Shown: positions 53,846-63,996 of the stretch, in pieces
How the letters are laid out: each line of letters starts with the position of its first letter
Position numbering within the stretch: the first letter of the stretch is position 1
Source: Vicinamibacterales bacterium
GTDB taxonomy: Bacteria > Acidobacteriota > Vicinamibacteria > Vicinamibacterales > UBA823
Direction of reading: 5' to 3'
DNA length: 64,000 bases
Assembly: GCA_036012125.1 (NCBI GenBank)
Contig: DASCOS010000020.1
Span: 1 to 64,000, forward strand
Notes under the pieces: model-generated
Seen by the model: the letters and a program-made list of their open reading frames with translations, nothing else
The model's database searches: none
Told to the model about the DNA's origin: nothing
Program-made: the position numbers and the translations under genes

Positions 53846-55235
53846 CCTTCATCGCTAGCTGCCGAGCCTCTTCCAGAATCATTGTTTCGTCCAACGAATA
53901 TACATGGCCGTCGCGCATCAGGATACGACCATGGACGATTGTCATCCTCACATCGTCGCCCCGAGTTGTGTAGACCAGATGTGACACTGGGTCGTAGAGT
54001 GGCGTTTGGCGGGGGGCTGCCATTGAGACAACCACAAGATCGGCGCGCTTACCTGGTTCAAGAGAGCCTACCTCATCACCCAGACCAATCCCGCGAGCAC
54101 CGCCAATTGTCGCCATCGCCAGGGAGGCCTTAGCGCTAACCGCCCGGGAATCGCGCTCGTGCAGCTTATGCAGGAGGGACGCAAACCGCATCGATTCGAA
54201 CATATCGAGATCGTTATTACTAGCTGCACCGTCCGTACCTAATCCAAGATCAACACCAGCCGCGAGATACCTGCTGACCGGTGCGACTCCACTGGCGAGC
54301 TTCATGTTACTTTCCGGATTGTGAGAGACCCCTACCCCATGACGCTTTAAGATCTCGATGTCTGCTTCCGACACCCACACACCGTGGGCAGCGACCACTG
54401 TTGGGCCCAAGAAGCCAATGGATTCCAGATACCCAGTTGGTGTTTGGCCATACTGCTCCCGGGCAATATTGAGCTCATTCTCAGTCTCGGCAAGATGAAT
54501 TAGGATCGGCACTTCGTAGCGTAGCGCCAGATTCCGCGCAGCCATTAAGGCACTCTCATCAAGGGTGTACATGGCGTGTGGGGCAACAGCTGGATTGATA
54601 AGCTCATGCCCTCTCCACGCCTGGATGAATGCCTCGGCTCGGGTCAGCGCCTCATCCGGAGCAGCCGCATCTGGAGAAGGAAACCCTATGACCGCCTGTC
54701 CCAAGACCGCTCGTAGGCCAGACTCCGCCACTACTTCGGCAATCACCTCCTCAAAGTAGTAACTATCGACGAAGGTTGTCGTACCCGACCGAATCATCTC
54801 GAGGGCAGCCAGTGCCGTTCCCACCCGTACAAACTCTGGTGTTACGGTTTTCGCCTCAGCCGGAAAGATATACTGCTCGAGCCACTCCATCAGGGCTAAG
54901 TCATCAGCAAGCCCCCTGAACATCACCATCGGTGCGTGAGTATGCGTGTTAACTAGGCCTGGCATGACGATTTGACCAGACGTATCTACAATCTCGATGG
55001 CGTTAACTGCTGATGCCACCTCCGCCGAAGAACCCACTGACACTATGACAGAACCGTCAATGGCCACAGCGCCATCGGAAATTACACGGCCTAGGGAATC
55101 CACAGTAACAACCGTGCCACCAGTGAGAAGCAAGTCGACCTCGCGTGGGAGGCCGCTCGATTGAACTAACACCGTCGTACTAAACAGAAGCCACCAGGTT
55201 GTGACACAGCAAATCCAACTTCGTTTTACCATCAT
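53826..55235 (-). CDS. secreted amidohydrolase of the MTA/SAH deaminase (cytosine/guanine deaminase-like) family
   Basis: 469 residues. The first ~25 residues (basic then CCVTTWWLLFSTTVLV) look like a signal peptide, placing it outside the inner membrane, which is unusual for this family. Metal-site motifs are VNTHTHAPMVMFRG, HLAETENE, AAHGVWV and LGTDGAASNNDLDMFESM, typical of TrzN/MtaD-like deaminases that convert amino-purines or 5'-methylthioadenosine/SAH to the inosine forms. The C-terminal beta-sandwich ends in DGHVYSLDE. It is convergent with hpt and next to upp, fitting nucleobase scavenging (inference). Confidence 0.83.
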   Translation of the reverse strand: MMVKRSWICCVTTWWLLFSTTVLVQSSGLPREVDLLLTGGTVVTVDSLGRVISDGAVAIDGSVIVSVGSSAEVASAVNAIEIVDTSGQIVMPGLVNTHTHAPMVMFRGLADDLALMEWLEQYIFPAEAKTVTPEFVRVGTALAALEMIRSGTTTFVDSYYFEEVIAEVVAESGLRAVLGQAVIGFPSPDAAAPDEALTRAEAFIQAWRGHELINPAVAPHAMYTLDESALMAARNLALRYEVPILIHLAETENELNIAREQYGQTPTGYLESIGFLGPTVVAAHGVWVSEADIEILKRHGVGVSHNPESNMKLASGVAPVSRYLAAGVDLGLGTDGAASNNDLDMFESMRFASLLHKLHERDSRAVSAKASLAMATIGGARGIGLGDEVGSLEPGKRADLVVVSMAAPRQTPLYDPVSHLVYTTRGDDVRMTIVHGRILMRDGHVYSLDETMILEEARQLAMKVSDAVH

Positions 55236-55289
55236 ATTTCCCGCATCTTACTCGAAATAACAGTCCCCTCGGTAAGTACGACATTGCGT

Positions 55290-55295
55290 TATAGT
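55290..55295 (+). promoter_or_regulatory. -10 promoter element TATAGT, probable leaderless start of upp
   Basis: TATAGT ends 6 bases before the upp ATG at 55302, so transcription would start at about the start codon. Compare 7424-7429. Confidence 0.35.
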
Positions 55296-55301
55296 GACCT
55301 T

Positions 55302-55925
55302 ATGCCAGCACACATCGTGGTTCACCCCGTCGTACAGGACGCCCTAACCGTGCTTCGCCTTAACACAACCAACGCCGCTGAATTTAGAAGAAACGCAGCC
55401 CGCCTCACCATGGCGTTAGCTGTCGAAGCAACGAAGGCACTGCCACTGCAGAACACCACGGTCGAGACAGGGCTCGGAAAAGCATCGGCACAGCGGATCG
55501 ACGACGAGATCGTGGTCGTGCCAGTCTTACGGGCAGGACTCAGCATGCTAGAACCCATCCTCACGCTACTTCCGACTGCCCGCGTTGGTTACATCGGACT
55601 GGAGCGAGATGAACAAACAGCGATTGCTTCAAGCTACTATTCCAAATTACCCGATCAAATTGCCTCCGCCCACATTCTACTCGTCGATCCAATGTTGGCC
55701 ACTGGAGGTAGTGCAGTTGCAGCGCTCGATCTTCTTAGCGACTTGGGCGGGTCACATGCAGTTTTGCTCTCCATTGTGGCAACTGATCAGGGTATCCGTG
55801 CTGTTGAAAACCACCATTCCCAAACCACTATTTACACGGCAGCTGTTGACCCAACACTAAACGAACAGAAGTTTATTGTGCCAGGACTCGGCGATTTCGG
55901 TGATCGACTATACGGAACAGACTGA
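55302..55925 (+). CDS. upp: uracil phosphoribosyltransferase
   Basis: 207 residues. The PRPP loop LLVDPMLATGGSAVAALDLL, the VPVLRAGLSMLEPIL segment, and the uracil-specific C-terminus (YTAAVDPTLNEQKFIVPGLGDFGDRLYGT) are all conserved. It converts uracil plus PRPP to UMP. ATG 55302 matches the family start; a TTG at 55284 is less likely. tRNA-Val lies 20 bases downstream on the opposite strand. Confidence 0.93.
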   Translation: MPAHIVVHPVVQDALTVLRLNTTNAAEFRRNAARLTMALAVEATKALPLQNTTVETGLGKASAQRIDDEIVVVPVLRAGLSMLEPILTLLPTARVGYIGLERDEQTAIASSYYSKLPDQIASAHILLVDPMLATGGSAVAALDLLSDLGGSHAVLLSIVATDQGIRAVENHHSQTTIYTAAVDPTLNEQKFIVPGLGDFGDRLYGTD

Positions 55926-55945
55926 TTACCAATAAAACAAACAAG

Positions 55946-56020
55946 TGGTGGGCGCTAGTGGATTCGAACCACTGACCCCCGCCGTGTGAAGGCGATGCTC
56001 TACCACTGAGCCAAGCGCCC
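55946..56020 (-). tRNA. tRNA-Val (anticodon CAC)
   Basis: On the minus strand GGGCGCT pairs with AGCGCCC as the 7-bp acceptor stem; the D arm is GCTCAGTGGTAGAGC; the anticodon loop is TTCACAC with CAC (55986-55988); the T arm has the GTTCGAAT loop. CCA is encoded at the 3' end. It reads GUG valine codons. Confidence 0.95.
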
Positions 56021-56095
56021 ACTCGCCCGATCAGTCTACCGAATTTACACCACTTCAGCTAGCAACGATGCTTGTGGACAAACACATCGTCGCCA

Positions 56096-56647
56096 TTAGG
56101 ACTCTGTCACTTGATCGATCAGGATAGAAAGCATCTCAGCAAAATCACTGTCGGCGGTTGAGTAGGCCTCGTTGTACGAAGTCTCTGACAGTTGCTGTCC
56201 GGCCCAATCACTATTAAACAACAACACTTGATTCGCACGGGTAAAGCGATCAGCAATCCCATCGACAGGCACTCTTGCTAACCCATTAGCGCCGTAGTCA
56301 TCAACAAATAATCGCGTCTCTGGCGGAGACGAACTGTTTAGGTCTACATAAACATCACGGTAATTTCCTGCAACGATCTTGACATCAAGCAATTGCGGCG
56401 CCGAATAGTCTCCTGCAATGACCAACAATTGCCTTCCAGAAAAATAAAGTGCAGCTACGTAACGATTCTCGACGTCAGAGTATCCAGCTGCAACAGCTGT
56501 GAGCTCAGCGTCGTCCATCAGTTTTCCCAACTCCTCCGCAAGCGCCGAGGATGTAGACGTTGACTGTGCGCTTGTTATTACCGAAAGCAAAGCAATCATC
56601 GCAATCACGAATACCCCGTTCAAATGCCGAAGCCAACCAGTTCTCAT
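56096..56647 (-). CDS. secreted protein of unknown function
   Basis: 183 residues, with start at 56647 after GGGAG (the longer reading from 56674 is rejected). A signal peptide ends near ITSAQ. The mature region is a small alpha/beta protein (YVAALYFSGRQLLVIAGDYSAPQLL, VYVDLNSSSPPETRLFVDDYGANGL). I do not recognise it. It lies 38 bases downstream of the uvrB start on the same strand. Confidence 0.6.
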   Translation of the reverse strand: MRTGWLRHLNGVFVIAMIALLSVITSAQSTSTSSALAEELGKLMDDAELTAVAAGYSDVENRYVAALYFSGRQLLVIAGDYSAPQLLDVKIVAGNYRDVYVDLNSSSPPETRLFVDDYGANGLARVPVDGIADRFTRANQVLLFNSDWAGQQLSETSYNEAYSTADSDFAEMLSILIDQVTES

Positions 56648-56684
56648 AGATTGCACTCCCATTATCAGTTTCACCTAAGGCCAA

Positions 56685-58676
56685 TCACAATCCAAGCCCA
56701 TGCGTACGCAGCTTCTTGAGTGAGTCCCGTAGCTGAGCTGCAAACTCAAACTCAAGATTGGCCGCAGCATGCCGCATCTGATCTTGCAGTTCCTTAATGC
56801 GTGCATCCAATTCTGCCTGAGTCCGAAACGACTCCTGCTCTTCACCCTGATCCGTCACAGTTAAATAATCTCGTTCATAAACGCTTGATAGCACTTCATC
56901 AATGGCCTTCACGATCGATGTTGGCGTGATGTCGTGAGCTTCATTATACGCCTGCTGGATCGTGCGACGGCGTTCAGTTTCATTAATAGCTGTCCGCATC
57001 GAGTCAGTTACGGTATCTGCATACATGATGACCCGCCCATGCACATTTCGTGCAGCACGCCCAGAGGTTTGAATTAGTGAACCCGCGGATCTCAAGAATC
57101 CTTCTTTGTCCGCGTCGAGGATGGCCACCAGCGATACCTCGGGCAAGTCGAGACCCTCTCGCAGAAGATTGATACCAACTAGAACATCGAACTCTCCCCG
57201 TCGCAAATTTCGTAAGATTTCAACGCGTTCCAGTGTGTCAATATCCGAATGTAAATACCGAACGCGAACACCAAGCTCCTGATAGTACTGTGCTAAGTCC
57301 TCAGCCATCCGCTTCGTTAAGGTTGTAACCAGTGTACGCTCCTTACGCTCAGCTCCCAAGCGCACCTCATGAAGCAAATCGTCTACCTGACCACTAACTG
57401 GACGAAGTTCAACCACAGGATCCAGAAGACCGGTTGGTCGAATGATTTGTTCAACAATCGCGCCGCCCGTAGCCTGCAACTCATACTTTCCTGGCGTTGC
57501 AGAAACAAAGACGGCTTGATCAACTCGACCCTCCCACTCATCAAAATTAAGGGGACGATTGTCGAGGGCTGATGGCAACCTAAATCCATACTCTACGAGA
57601 ACCTCTTTACGTGAGCGATCTCCCTGATACATGCCACGGATCTGGGGTACCGTTTGGTGACTTTCATCCACAATTATCAACGCATCGTTGGGAAGATAGT
57701 CAAGCAAGGTCGGCGGTGGCTCGCCAGCCGCTCGCCCAGAAAGGTGTCGTGAGTAATTTTCGATGCCGTGACAGTAACCGATCTCCCGCATCATCTCGAG
57801 ATCGAACAACGTGCGCTGACGCAGACGGTCAGCTTCAGCAAGTTTGTTCTTTGCCCTCAGCTTCGGTTCCCACTCGTCTAGCTCATTTCTAATCGTCTCA
57901 ATCGCCTCCCGTGTTCGCTCTTTTGGAAGAACAAAATGAGACCTTGGGTAGATCGTCATCTTGTCGTGCGTCCGCTTCGATTTACCATTTACAGGGTCAA
58001 AGCTTGCCAGCTCGTCAACTTCGTCACCAAATAAACTGATCCGCACCGCTTCATCGTCGTATGATGGAAACACTTCAACTATGTCTCCCCGAACACGAAA
58101 TGTGCCCCTCTGAAACTCTGTGTCGTTTCGTTCATACTGAATTTCTACCAGCTTCCGAAGTATCCAGTCACGTTCGATGCACTGGCCCCGTTGAAGACTT
58201 AGCAACATGTCGTAGTAAGCCTCGGGCGAACCCAAACCATAGATGCACGACACGCTTGCGACAATAATCACGTCTCGGCGCTCAAACAGTGACCTTGTAG
58301 CCGATAGCCGCATGCGATCAATCTCATCATTAATCGTGGCTTCTTTTTCGATGTATGAATCGGTGGCCGGGAGGTAGGCCTCTGGCTGGTAATAGTCGTA
58401 GTAACTCACAAAGTATTCGACCGCATTTTCGGGAAAGAATCGTCTAAACTCTTGATAGAGTTGCCACGCCAAAGTCTTGTTATGTGCCATAACAAGCGTC
58501 GGACGATTGATTTGCGCAATGCAGTGCGCCATCGTAAAGGTCTTTCCTGACCCTGTCACACCAAGAAGAACTTGCCTGCGATCTCCTCGGTTAAGCCCAG
58601 TAGTCAATTCATCAATCGCACGTGACTGATCGCCACGGACCTCAAACTCTGAAACAAGGCGAAAAGTATTACTCAC
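56685..58676 (-). CDS. uvrB: excinuclease ABC subunit B
   Basis: 663 residues from a GTG at 58676, which matches the family N-terminus ([20 protein letters not shown]); the frame is open to 58730. Features are the Walker A GVTGSGKT, beta-hairpin region [19 protein letters not shown] box, helicase motifs [26 protein letters not shown] and QTSGRAARN, and the C-terminal UVR motif that docks UvrC. UvrB verifies DNA damage in nucleotide excision repair. The VWFA gene lies upstream on the same strand. Confidence 0.95.
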   Translation of the reverse strand: MSNTFRLVSEFEVRGDQSRAIDELTTGLNRGDRRQVLLGVTGSGKTFTMAHCIAQINRPTLVMAHNKTLAWQLYQEFRRFFPENAVEYFVSYYDYYQPEAYLPATDSYIEKEATINDEIDRMRLSATRSLFERRDVIIVASVSCIYGLGSPEAYYDMLLSLQRGQCIERDWILRKLVEIQYERNDTEFQRGTFRVRGDIVEVFPSYDDEAVRISLFGDEVDELASFDPVNGKSKRTHDKMTIYPRSHFVLPKERTREAIETIRNELDEWEPKLRAKNKLAEADRLRQRTLFDLEMMREIGYCHGIENYSRHLSGRAAGEPPPTLLDYLPNDALIIVDESHQTVPQIRGMYQGDRSRKEVLVEYGFRLPSALDNRPLNFDEWEGRVDQAVFVSATPGKYELQATGGAIVEQIIRPTGLLDPVVELRPVSGQVDDLLHEVRLGAERKERTLVTTLTKRMAEDLAQYYQELGVRVRYLHSDIDTLERVEILRNLRRGEFDVLVGINLLREGLDLPEVSLVAILDADKEGFLRSAGSLIQTSGRAARNVHGRVIMYADTVTDSMRTAINETERRRTIQQAYNEAHDITPTSIVKAIDEVLSSVYERDYLTVTDQGEEQESFRTQAELDARIKELQDQMRHAAANLEFEFAAQLRDSLKKLRTHGLGL

Positions 58677-58815
58677 AATAGTCTCTAGACCTGGTCTCTG
58701 CTTGCCAACTAGTCTGTAAGCAATTGGCAAGCGAAGTTAACCGTTCATCGTACCACAAGCCAAGAGCGAAAGATTGATGAACTGAGAATAGAAGTAGTCG
58801 CTGACCTGAAGAGGG

Positions 58816-59736
58816 TTAGGATTCTGGAGGTCTGTAGGGGCCAAAGTAACCACGGCGGGTGCGCACAGTGGCGCCATCAAGTTCAGACCGCGTACTTGAT
58901 AGCTTGACTCTGACCTCGCGCCAAGCGCCGTCCGTTCGCGTATCCGTGGATGCGTAACCGAAAGAATACCGCGCAGCAATTTCCTCAGCGATCTGTGCGT
59001 AGATCTCGTCCAACGGATCGGCGGTCAAAGGCAAGAACACATCTCCGCCCGTCGTTTCCGCCAATGTTCGAACCCGCCTCATGAGCCGCGCATTACCAGG
59101 GTCGTTCTTTAAGAAACCGATGGCATACACCGTTACGTCAGAGGCCTTAACTAGATCAAGCGCTTCGCCATAGGACACTTCACTCCGCGTGTCACTTCCG
59201 TCGGTATAGAGCACGAGAATTTTTTGTCCATCTTGGGCAGCCGCTCCGTCGAGATAGACACCCAAGGCATCGTATAACGCCGTCCAGCCATCTGGCTTTT
59301 GGCCCCGAATACGCTCAATCAGCCGTGGGAAATCCGACTGCCGATAACGCCCAACCCTCACCTCGGTATCAAAATCCACAAGGGTAATGTCCTCAGCCTG
59401 ACGGACAGTGTTGAGAAATTTGATGGCCGCCGTTCTGGCAAGGCGTAGGTCCGTCTCCATACTCGCACTAGTATCGAACAAAAGCCCCAGGTGCAACGGT
59501 GGACTCGTTGCTTCAGGCGTGTTCGGACCTACAAAATAGCTTATTGACTGTTCAACGCCCTCTTCCTGGATTTCAAAATCACCTTCGACTAGATCCGTAA
59601 CGAAATTCCCCTCACGATCGATTACGGTAACTCCGAATCGAACAAGATCGATACCAGTCGTAAACGTGGGCTGCGCCCGAGCAACGCTACACGGTGAAAT
59701 AACCAGCGCAGCAGCAAGAAGAATAAATCGCGTCAT
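58816..59736 (-). CDS. secreted VWFA-related Acidobacterial-domain protein
   Basis: 306 residues with a signal peptide ending near ARAQ. Residues ~30-75 (VRFGVTVIDREGNFVTDLVEGDFEIQEEG) are the sandwich typical of the VWFA-related Acidobacterial family. Then comes a VWA domain with the MIDAS motif DTSASM (DxSxS), a downstream Thr (DGWTALYDAL) and LYTDGSD. It binds a divalent ion and probably a partner outside the cytoplasm. The family is expanded in Acidobacteriota, which is the main taxonomic clue in this window. Confidence 0.85.
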   Translation of the reverse strand: MTRFILLAAALVISPCSVARAQPTFTTGIDLVRFGVTVIDREGNFVTDLVEGDFEIQEEGVEQSISYFVGPNTPEATSPPLHLGLLFDTSASMETDLRLARTAAIKFLNTVRQAEDITLVDFDTEVRVGRYRQSDFPRLIERIRGQKPDGWTALYDALGVYLDGAAAQDGQKILVLYTDGSDTRSEVSYGEALDLVKASDVTVYAIGFLKNDPGNARLMRRVRTLAETTGGDVFLPLTADPLDEIYAQIAEEIAARYSFGYASTDTRTDGAWREVRVKLSSTRSELDGATVRTRRGYFGPYRPPES

Positions 59737-59875
59737 TGATTGAGTTCGTCCGCGTGTTGACACGAGCTTCTGCTCAATCATACTGGAACTCTACTCGAAG
59801 GCAACGTCTCAGTTTGATCCGCCGATGTAATACCCTCTTCGCCTCACTAGTCCACGCGAATCATCTAGGATTTCG

Positions 59876-59881
59876 TATAAT
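59876..59881 (+). promoter_or_regulatory. -10 promoter element TATAAT
   Basis: TATAAT 51 bases before the DHH phosphoesterase start; no clear -35. Confidence 0.35.
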
Positions 59882-59931
59882 GGCCGATGAAACTGCATAC
59901 GGAATCACAAATTTAGATTTACACGATAACG

Positions 59932-61326
59932 ATGAAGTGTCTCGCCGTTTGCCAGGACGAGGCTGTCGCCAAAACGCTGCATCACGCCCTGGTACCAACA
60001 TTCGAATTCACGTGCTTAGTGGAGAGGCAGCCTCTCGCAAGGCGACTCCAGGACTCTGGCCTACCCTGCCTGGCAGGCGATCCCCGTCGTGCTGATAGTT
60101 ACGTAAAGGCCGACGTAACCTCTCAGACGTGCGTAATCATAGAAGATCCAGGGAAGCGCGGGTTGAGGCGGGTTCTAATGGCGGTGCAAGATGCTGGTGC
60201 GGCACTCCTCTATGTGCTCAAAACGCCAAATCTTCTACAGCGAAGCTGGAACGACGAATTACGTCTAGAATTTCCCGAGGTTACAGAATTAGACCTCGCT
60301 GAACTTCTCTCCGGTCCACTCCTGACCCAGCTTAGCCGGTCGACGACAAGGGCGAAGGTGCAGCAATATCAGCGTTACTTTGCCGATGCCGACTGTGTTC
60401 TGATCCTCTTACACAACAATCCGGACCCAGACGCTATGGCGAGCGGACTTGCGCTCCGGACAGTACTTCGACGAACGAAAACCACAGCAATTATCGGCGC
60501 CCTTGAGGATGTCACACGACCCGAGAACCTCCGGATGGAAAAGCTACTTGACATCCACGTCGAACGAATCACGCCTGATGCATTCAATGACTTCGACCGT
60601 ATCGCTACTGTCGACGTACAGCCTCACTACTTCGGCAACGCACTACCCAAAGTCGATCTCGTGATAGACCATCACCCCGAGCAACCAGGATACACCGCTA
60701 TCTACAAGGACATCCGAGCCGATTTCGGTTCAACATCAACAATATTGACTGAACACCTACGCGCGGTCGACCTCTCCATTTCTGAACGCACGGCCACAGC
60801 GATGCTCTACGCTATCAAATCGGACACCCTTTTCTTTGCACGCCACACCAATCGTTCAGATTTGGACGCCTTTACCTACCTGTATCCGCTAGCCGATGCC
60901 GCCATGATCCGGAAGATGGAAGGTGCGAAGATTACTCTTGAACGAATGGAATATGTTCATCGAGCAATGAAACATGGCGCCTTACATAACCAAGTGTTTA
61001 CTGCGTTTCTCGGAAGCTCATCGCGTGAAGATTTCATCCCATATTTGGCGGACTTCTTTCTCCAACTCGAGGACGTGAAGTGGACTGTCGTCGCCGGCGT
61101 GGTCGACGACACGCTTATCGTCTCAGTGCGTAATCTTGGCTACACACGAAACGCTGGGGAGTTTGTGCGCCAATGCTTTGCCGATATCGGTAGCGCAGGC
61201 GGGCACCGCTCAATGGCCAAGGCATTGGTGCCACTTGAGAGTTTTCGAGAAAAGTTTGGTAATCTCGACGATGCCCAAGTTCCCCAAGCGCTACACCAAT
61301 TAATTAATGCTTTTCTGAAAGATTAA
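59932..61326 (+). CDS. DHH-family phosphoesterase (NrnA-like) with an N-terminal extra domain
   Basis: 464 residues. The first ~135 residues look like a Rossmann-type TrkA-N-like domain (CLAVCQDEAVAKTLHHALVP, DVTSQTCVIIED) without a clear GxGxxG. Then DHH core: NPDPDAM (D165/D167), VDVQ, DHHPE (D246-H247-H248). A C-terminal DHHA1 domain ends with GGHRSMAKA (G424-H425). The family degrades short RNAs or cyclic dinucleotide products and pAp. The N-terminal addition may sense a nucleotide or control activity (inference). Confidence 0.8.
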   Translation: MKCLAVCQDEAVAKTLHHALVPTFEFTCLVERQPLARRLQDSGLPCLAGDPRRADSYVKADVTSQTCVIIEDPGKRGLRRVLMAVQDAGAALLYVLKTPNLLQRSWNDELRLEFPEVTELDLAELLSGPLLTQLSRSTTRAKVQQYQRYFADADCVLILLHNNPDPDAMASGLALRTVLRRTKTTAIIGALEDVTRPENLRMEKLLDIHVERITPDAFNDFDRIATVDVQPHYFGNALPKVDLVIDHHPEQPGYTAIYKDIRADFGSTSTILTEHLRAVDLSISERTATAMLYAIKSDTLFFARHTNRSDLDAFTYLYPLADAAMIRKMEGAKITLERMEYVHRAMKHGALHNQVFTAFLGSSSREDFIPYLADFFLQLEDVKWTVVAGVVDDTLIVSVRNLGYTRNAGEFVRQCFADIGSAGGHRSMAKALVPLESFREKFGNLDDAQVPQALHQLINAFLKD

Positions 61327-61379
61327 CCAGGCACCGGTCGCCGTAGGAACGATTGAAGACCTTGCCTGCTACTGACCTC

Positions 61380-62540
61380 TCAACCCAGTGCTTGATCGAG
61401 ATCGGCAATTAGATCCTCTGAGTCTTCTAAGCCCACAGACAATCTCACCATGCCACCTGATATGCCGGCAGCCCGTAATTCATCTTCTGATAAGCCATAA
61501 TGCGAAGTGAGCACCGGTAGACTACACAGACTCTCCACCCCACCAAGACTCACAGCCCTAGCAAACACCTTTAGTCGATCAAAGAATGCAGACGCCCTTT
61601 GCAAACCGCCATTAAGGTCGAGGCACACAATACCTCCGAAACCATGCATCTGCCGGGAAGCAATCTTGTGGTCGGGATGCGACGTGAGTCCAGGATAATA
61701 CACCCGAGCCACCCGACGATCCGATTCCAGAAAGTTTGCAACCTTAAGAGCATTGGCGTTATGACGTTCAATTCTCACTGGCAGCGTTTTCAATCCTCGC
61801 CCCAGCGCATAAGCCGCCTGCGGAGCAAGTACGGTGCCAACCAGACGTCTCGCTAAACCAATAGGAGTTATGAGGTCATCCCGGCCGGCAATCGCGCCGG
61901 CAATCAGATCACTATGTCCGTTCAGATACTTCGTCGCGCTATGCATACAAATGTCTACACCCATCTCTAGCGGTGATTGGTTCAAAGGACTTGCAAATGT
62001 ATTGTCGATTATTGATACGACACCTCTCTCCCGGCAGGCTGAACTGATCGCCGCAATATCCAAACATCGAAGCGTGGGGTTAATCGGCGACTCAAACCAT
62101 AGGACTCTTGTCACTTCACTAAGCACATCAGCTGGTGCCTTTAACTCATCAAGGCCGACAAACCGCGTTCTCACTCCAAAGTCGGACAGAACGTCACGGA
62201 GCAGACGATGGGTACCACCATAGATCGCTGAACAGCAAACAATCTCATCATCAGACTTGAGTAAGCTCACGAGCGTCGTTAAAGTCGCTGCCATTCCTGA
62301 AGAGAAAATCAACCCAGCCTCAGCACCTTCAAGCTCGGCTACGCTTTTCTCAACCGCTTCTACAGTGGGATTCTCATATCGCGAATAAAAATAGTCGTCC
62401 GATCGACCTTCGACATAAGCCTCGACGGCAGCGGCAGACTCGAACCTAAATGCTGTCGTCTCGTGAATCGGTGTCGTCAGAGGCGCTACCTTTGAAGAGT
62501 TCAATCGATTGACATTAATGCTCTGCATTTCAAATTTCAC
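61380..62540 (-). CDS. PLP-dependent transsulfuration enzyme (cystathionine gamma-synthase/beta- or gamma-lyase type)
   Basis: 386 residues. The long frame to 62735 overlaps the neighbour; GTG at 62540 with AGGAG 7 bases before it is the likely start (MKFEMQSINVN). Motifs: YSRYENPTVEAVEKS, FSSGMAATLTTL, the Asp in IDNTFASP, and the Schiff-base lysine in HSATKYLNGHSD. These define the Cys/Met metabolism PLP enzyme family, which joins or splits cystathionine or similar thioethers. The sequence cannot separate synthase from lyase. Confidence 0.82.
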   Translation of the reverse strand: MKFEMQSINVNRLNSSKVAPLTTPIHETTAFRFESAAAVEAYVEGRSDDYFYSRYENPTVEAVEKSVAELEGAEAGLIFSSGMAATLTTLVSLLKSDDEIVCCSAIYGGTHRLLRDVLSDFGVRTRFVGLDELKAPADVLSEVTRVLWFESPINPTLRCLDIAAISSACRERGVVSIIDNTFASPLNQSPLEMGVDICMHSATKYLNGHSDLIAGAIAGRDDLITPIGLARRLVGTVLAPQAAYALGRGLKTLPVRIERHNANALKVANFLESDRRVARVYYPGLTSHPDHKIASRQMHGFGGIVCLDLNGGLQRASAFFDRLKVFARAVSLGGVESLCSLPVLTSHYGLSEDELRAAGISGGMVRLSVGLEDSEDLIADLDQALG

Positions 62541-62598
62541 ACTCTCACTCCTGTTACGTCTGGACCTTTGGCCGTCAATCTCGGTGCGCCAATCGCAA

Positions 62599-63996
62599 TC
62601 ACTCGCCTGAGGTTGCAATAACTGGATTAATGAACTGGCGATATGTGTCCTGGTATCCCTGGTCGACGAGTTCAACCACTGATTGCCGTCGATCCGACCG
62701 GTCATCGTATGCCCCAGAGAAATCGAGTGGACCAATCGGATTATGCGCAGGACGAATTAGGAACAGCCGCTGAAAGTGACCAACGCGGGCTGCAACAGCA
62801 TCGCGGACAGAAGCACCTTCTATGGCCCCAAGATACTCCCCTACTCTTCCGCGTGCGTCACGCCTTCCCGCACTGAGCGTGTGGGGCCCTGAGAGTTCGG
62901 CTGTCGGGGAGACAACGATCACCTGCTCAACCCCAGCGTTCAGGACCTCTTCAAGAATCCGCGTAATGGCATCCGCGCGATCGGCAGCACGATGGACCTC
63001 GCCTCTCCATTGGCTGTCCGGCGCAAATGCGATCAGGTGAGGCTCTGTAACAACCGGTAAACTGACCGACGCCGCCAAAGCGTCGAGTGCATGCCCGCGT
63101 GCCGTACCGGCAAGGTCCCAAGTTTCAGAGGCCCGTCGTCCGCGTTCATCAGTTGAATTAAAGAACCCCTCACGGTAAGGCTCGGCCAGTAGTGCAAATA
63201 CTAGATCCCGCCGAATATCAACATCATGTACCGTCACAATCAGTTCGCGGAAACCAGGTTGGCCAAGATTGTCAGACAGTAACTCCGTATAATCGTTACT
63301 GATCTCACGACCAACTGGCCTTTCCGTCACCGATACGCCGCGGATGAGCTCCCATAGCGCCTTCGTAAAGCGGTCGAGCACGCCGGTCGGTGTTAGAGGA
63401 ACCACAAGTATTTGCCACCATGCTGCTCCACGGGCCCGACGTCGTGATCGCAGGGAGCGGAGCACCGTGACGGCAAAAAGTGCCAATAACAACAGTAGTA
63501 GGAAGACAACCAACCATGGAAAAATAATAGGTAGCGACATCGAATTGACCATCGCCAATAGTTGTTCGCTATACCCATCCAACAACGCAACGCCAGCACC
63601 GCCCTTGATCATTTGAAGCGACAAGACAATCGGATAGACCAATGCTGCACCCACCAGTATTACTAGCGGTAGAAGAACAGTGGCTAGGGCCGTACCGAAC
63701 AAATACCCTGCTACGCGCAGAATGGGTCGCCAGCGATAAAACTGACGAGTTAGACCACCGCGCCAGATTCCCTTTTCCTCCCAGAGCTTTACTCCGCCAT
63801 CGACTGCTGCAAACATCGCACTTACGGCGCCCATACCTCGCCCAGCAACCAGATCGACCCTAACACCAGCTTCGTTCAGTGCTTGTAAAACGCCGGCATG
63901 ATAGGCACCAGCCGTGCCAGTGCCGTTGAGGACGAGGGCCGTCCGGAGGCTCGGTGAGTACGTCGGCTTACGACCGTTTATGGTGGCGTCTGTCAT
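62599..63996 (-). CDS. patatin-like membrane protein lacking the catalytic serine
   Basis: 465 residues, complete: ATG 63996 is near the window edge. The patatin oxyanion loop is intact (NGTGTAGAYHAGVL at ~24-37), but the GxSxG elbow reads G52-R-G-M-G56, so the nucleophilic serine is glycine. The catalytic DG(G/A) motif is also not seen. A hydrophobic pair of helices (~98-128 and 153-180) is inserted, anchoring it in the membrane. The C-terminal SGAYDDRSDRRQSVVELVDQGYQDTYRQF matches related bacterial proteins. Lipolytic activity is doubtful. Confidence 0.75.
   Translation of the reverse strand: MTDATINGRKPTYSPSLRTALVLNGTGTAGAYHAGVLQALNEAGVRVDLVAGRGMGAVSAMFAAVDGGVKLWEEKGIWRGGLTRQFYRWRPILRVAGYLFGTALATVLLPLVILVGAALVYPIVLSLQMIKGGAGVALLDGYSEQLLAMVNSMSLPIIFPWLVVFLLLLLLALFAVTVLRSLRSRRRARGAAWWQILVVPLTPTGVLDRFTKALWELIRGVSVTERPVGREISNDYTELLSDNLGQPGFRELIVTVHDVDIRRDLVFALLAEPYREGFFNSTDERGRRASETWDLAGTARGHALDALAASVSLPVVTEPHLIAFAPDSQWRGEVHRAADRADAITRILEEVLNAGVEQVIVVSPTAELSGPHTLSAGRRDARGRVGEYLGAIEGASVRDAVAARVGHFQRLFLIRPAHNPIGPLDFSGAYDDRSDRRQSVVELVDQGYQDTYRQFINPVIATSGE

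Noticed and set aside
61380-62735. 451-codon reading of the transsulfuration enzyme
   Set aside because: The extra N-terminus overlaps the patatin-like gene; GTG 62540 has a good AGGAG site and the family length.
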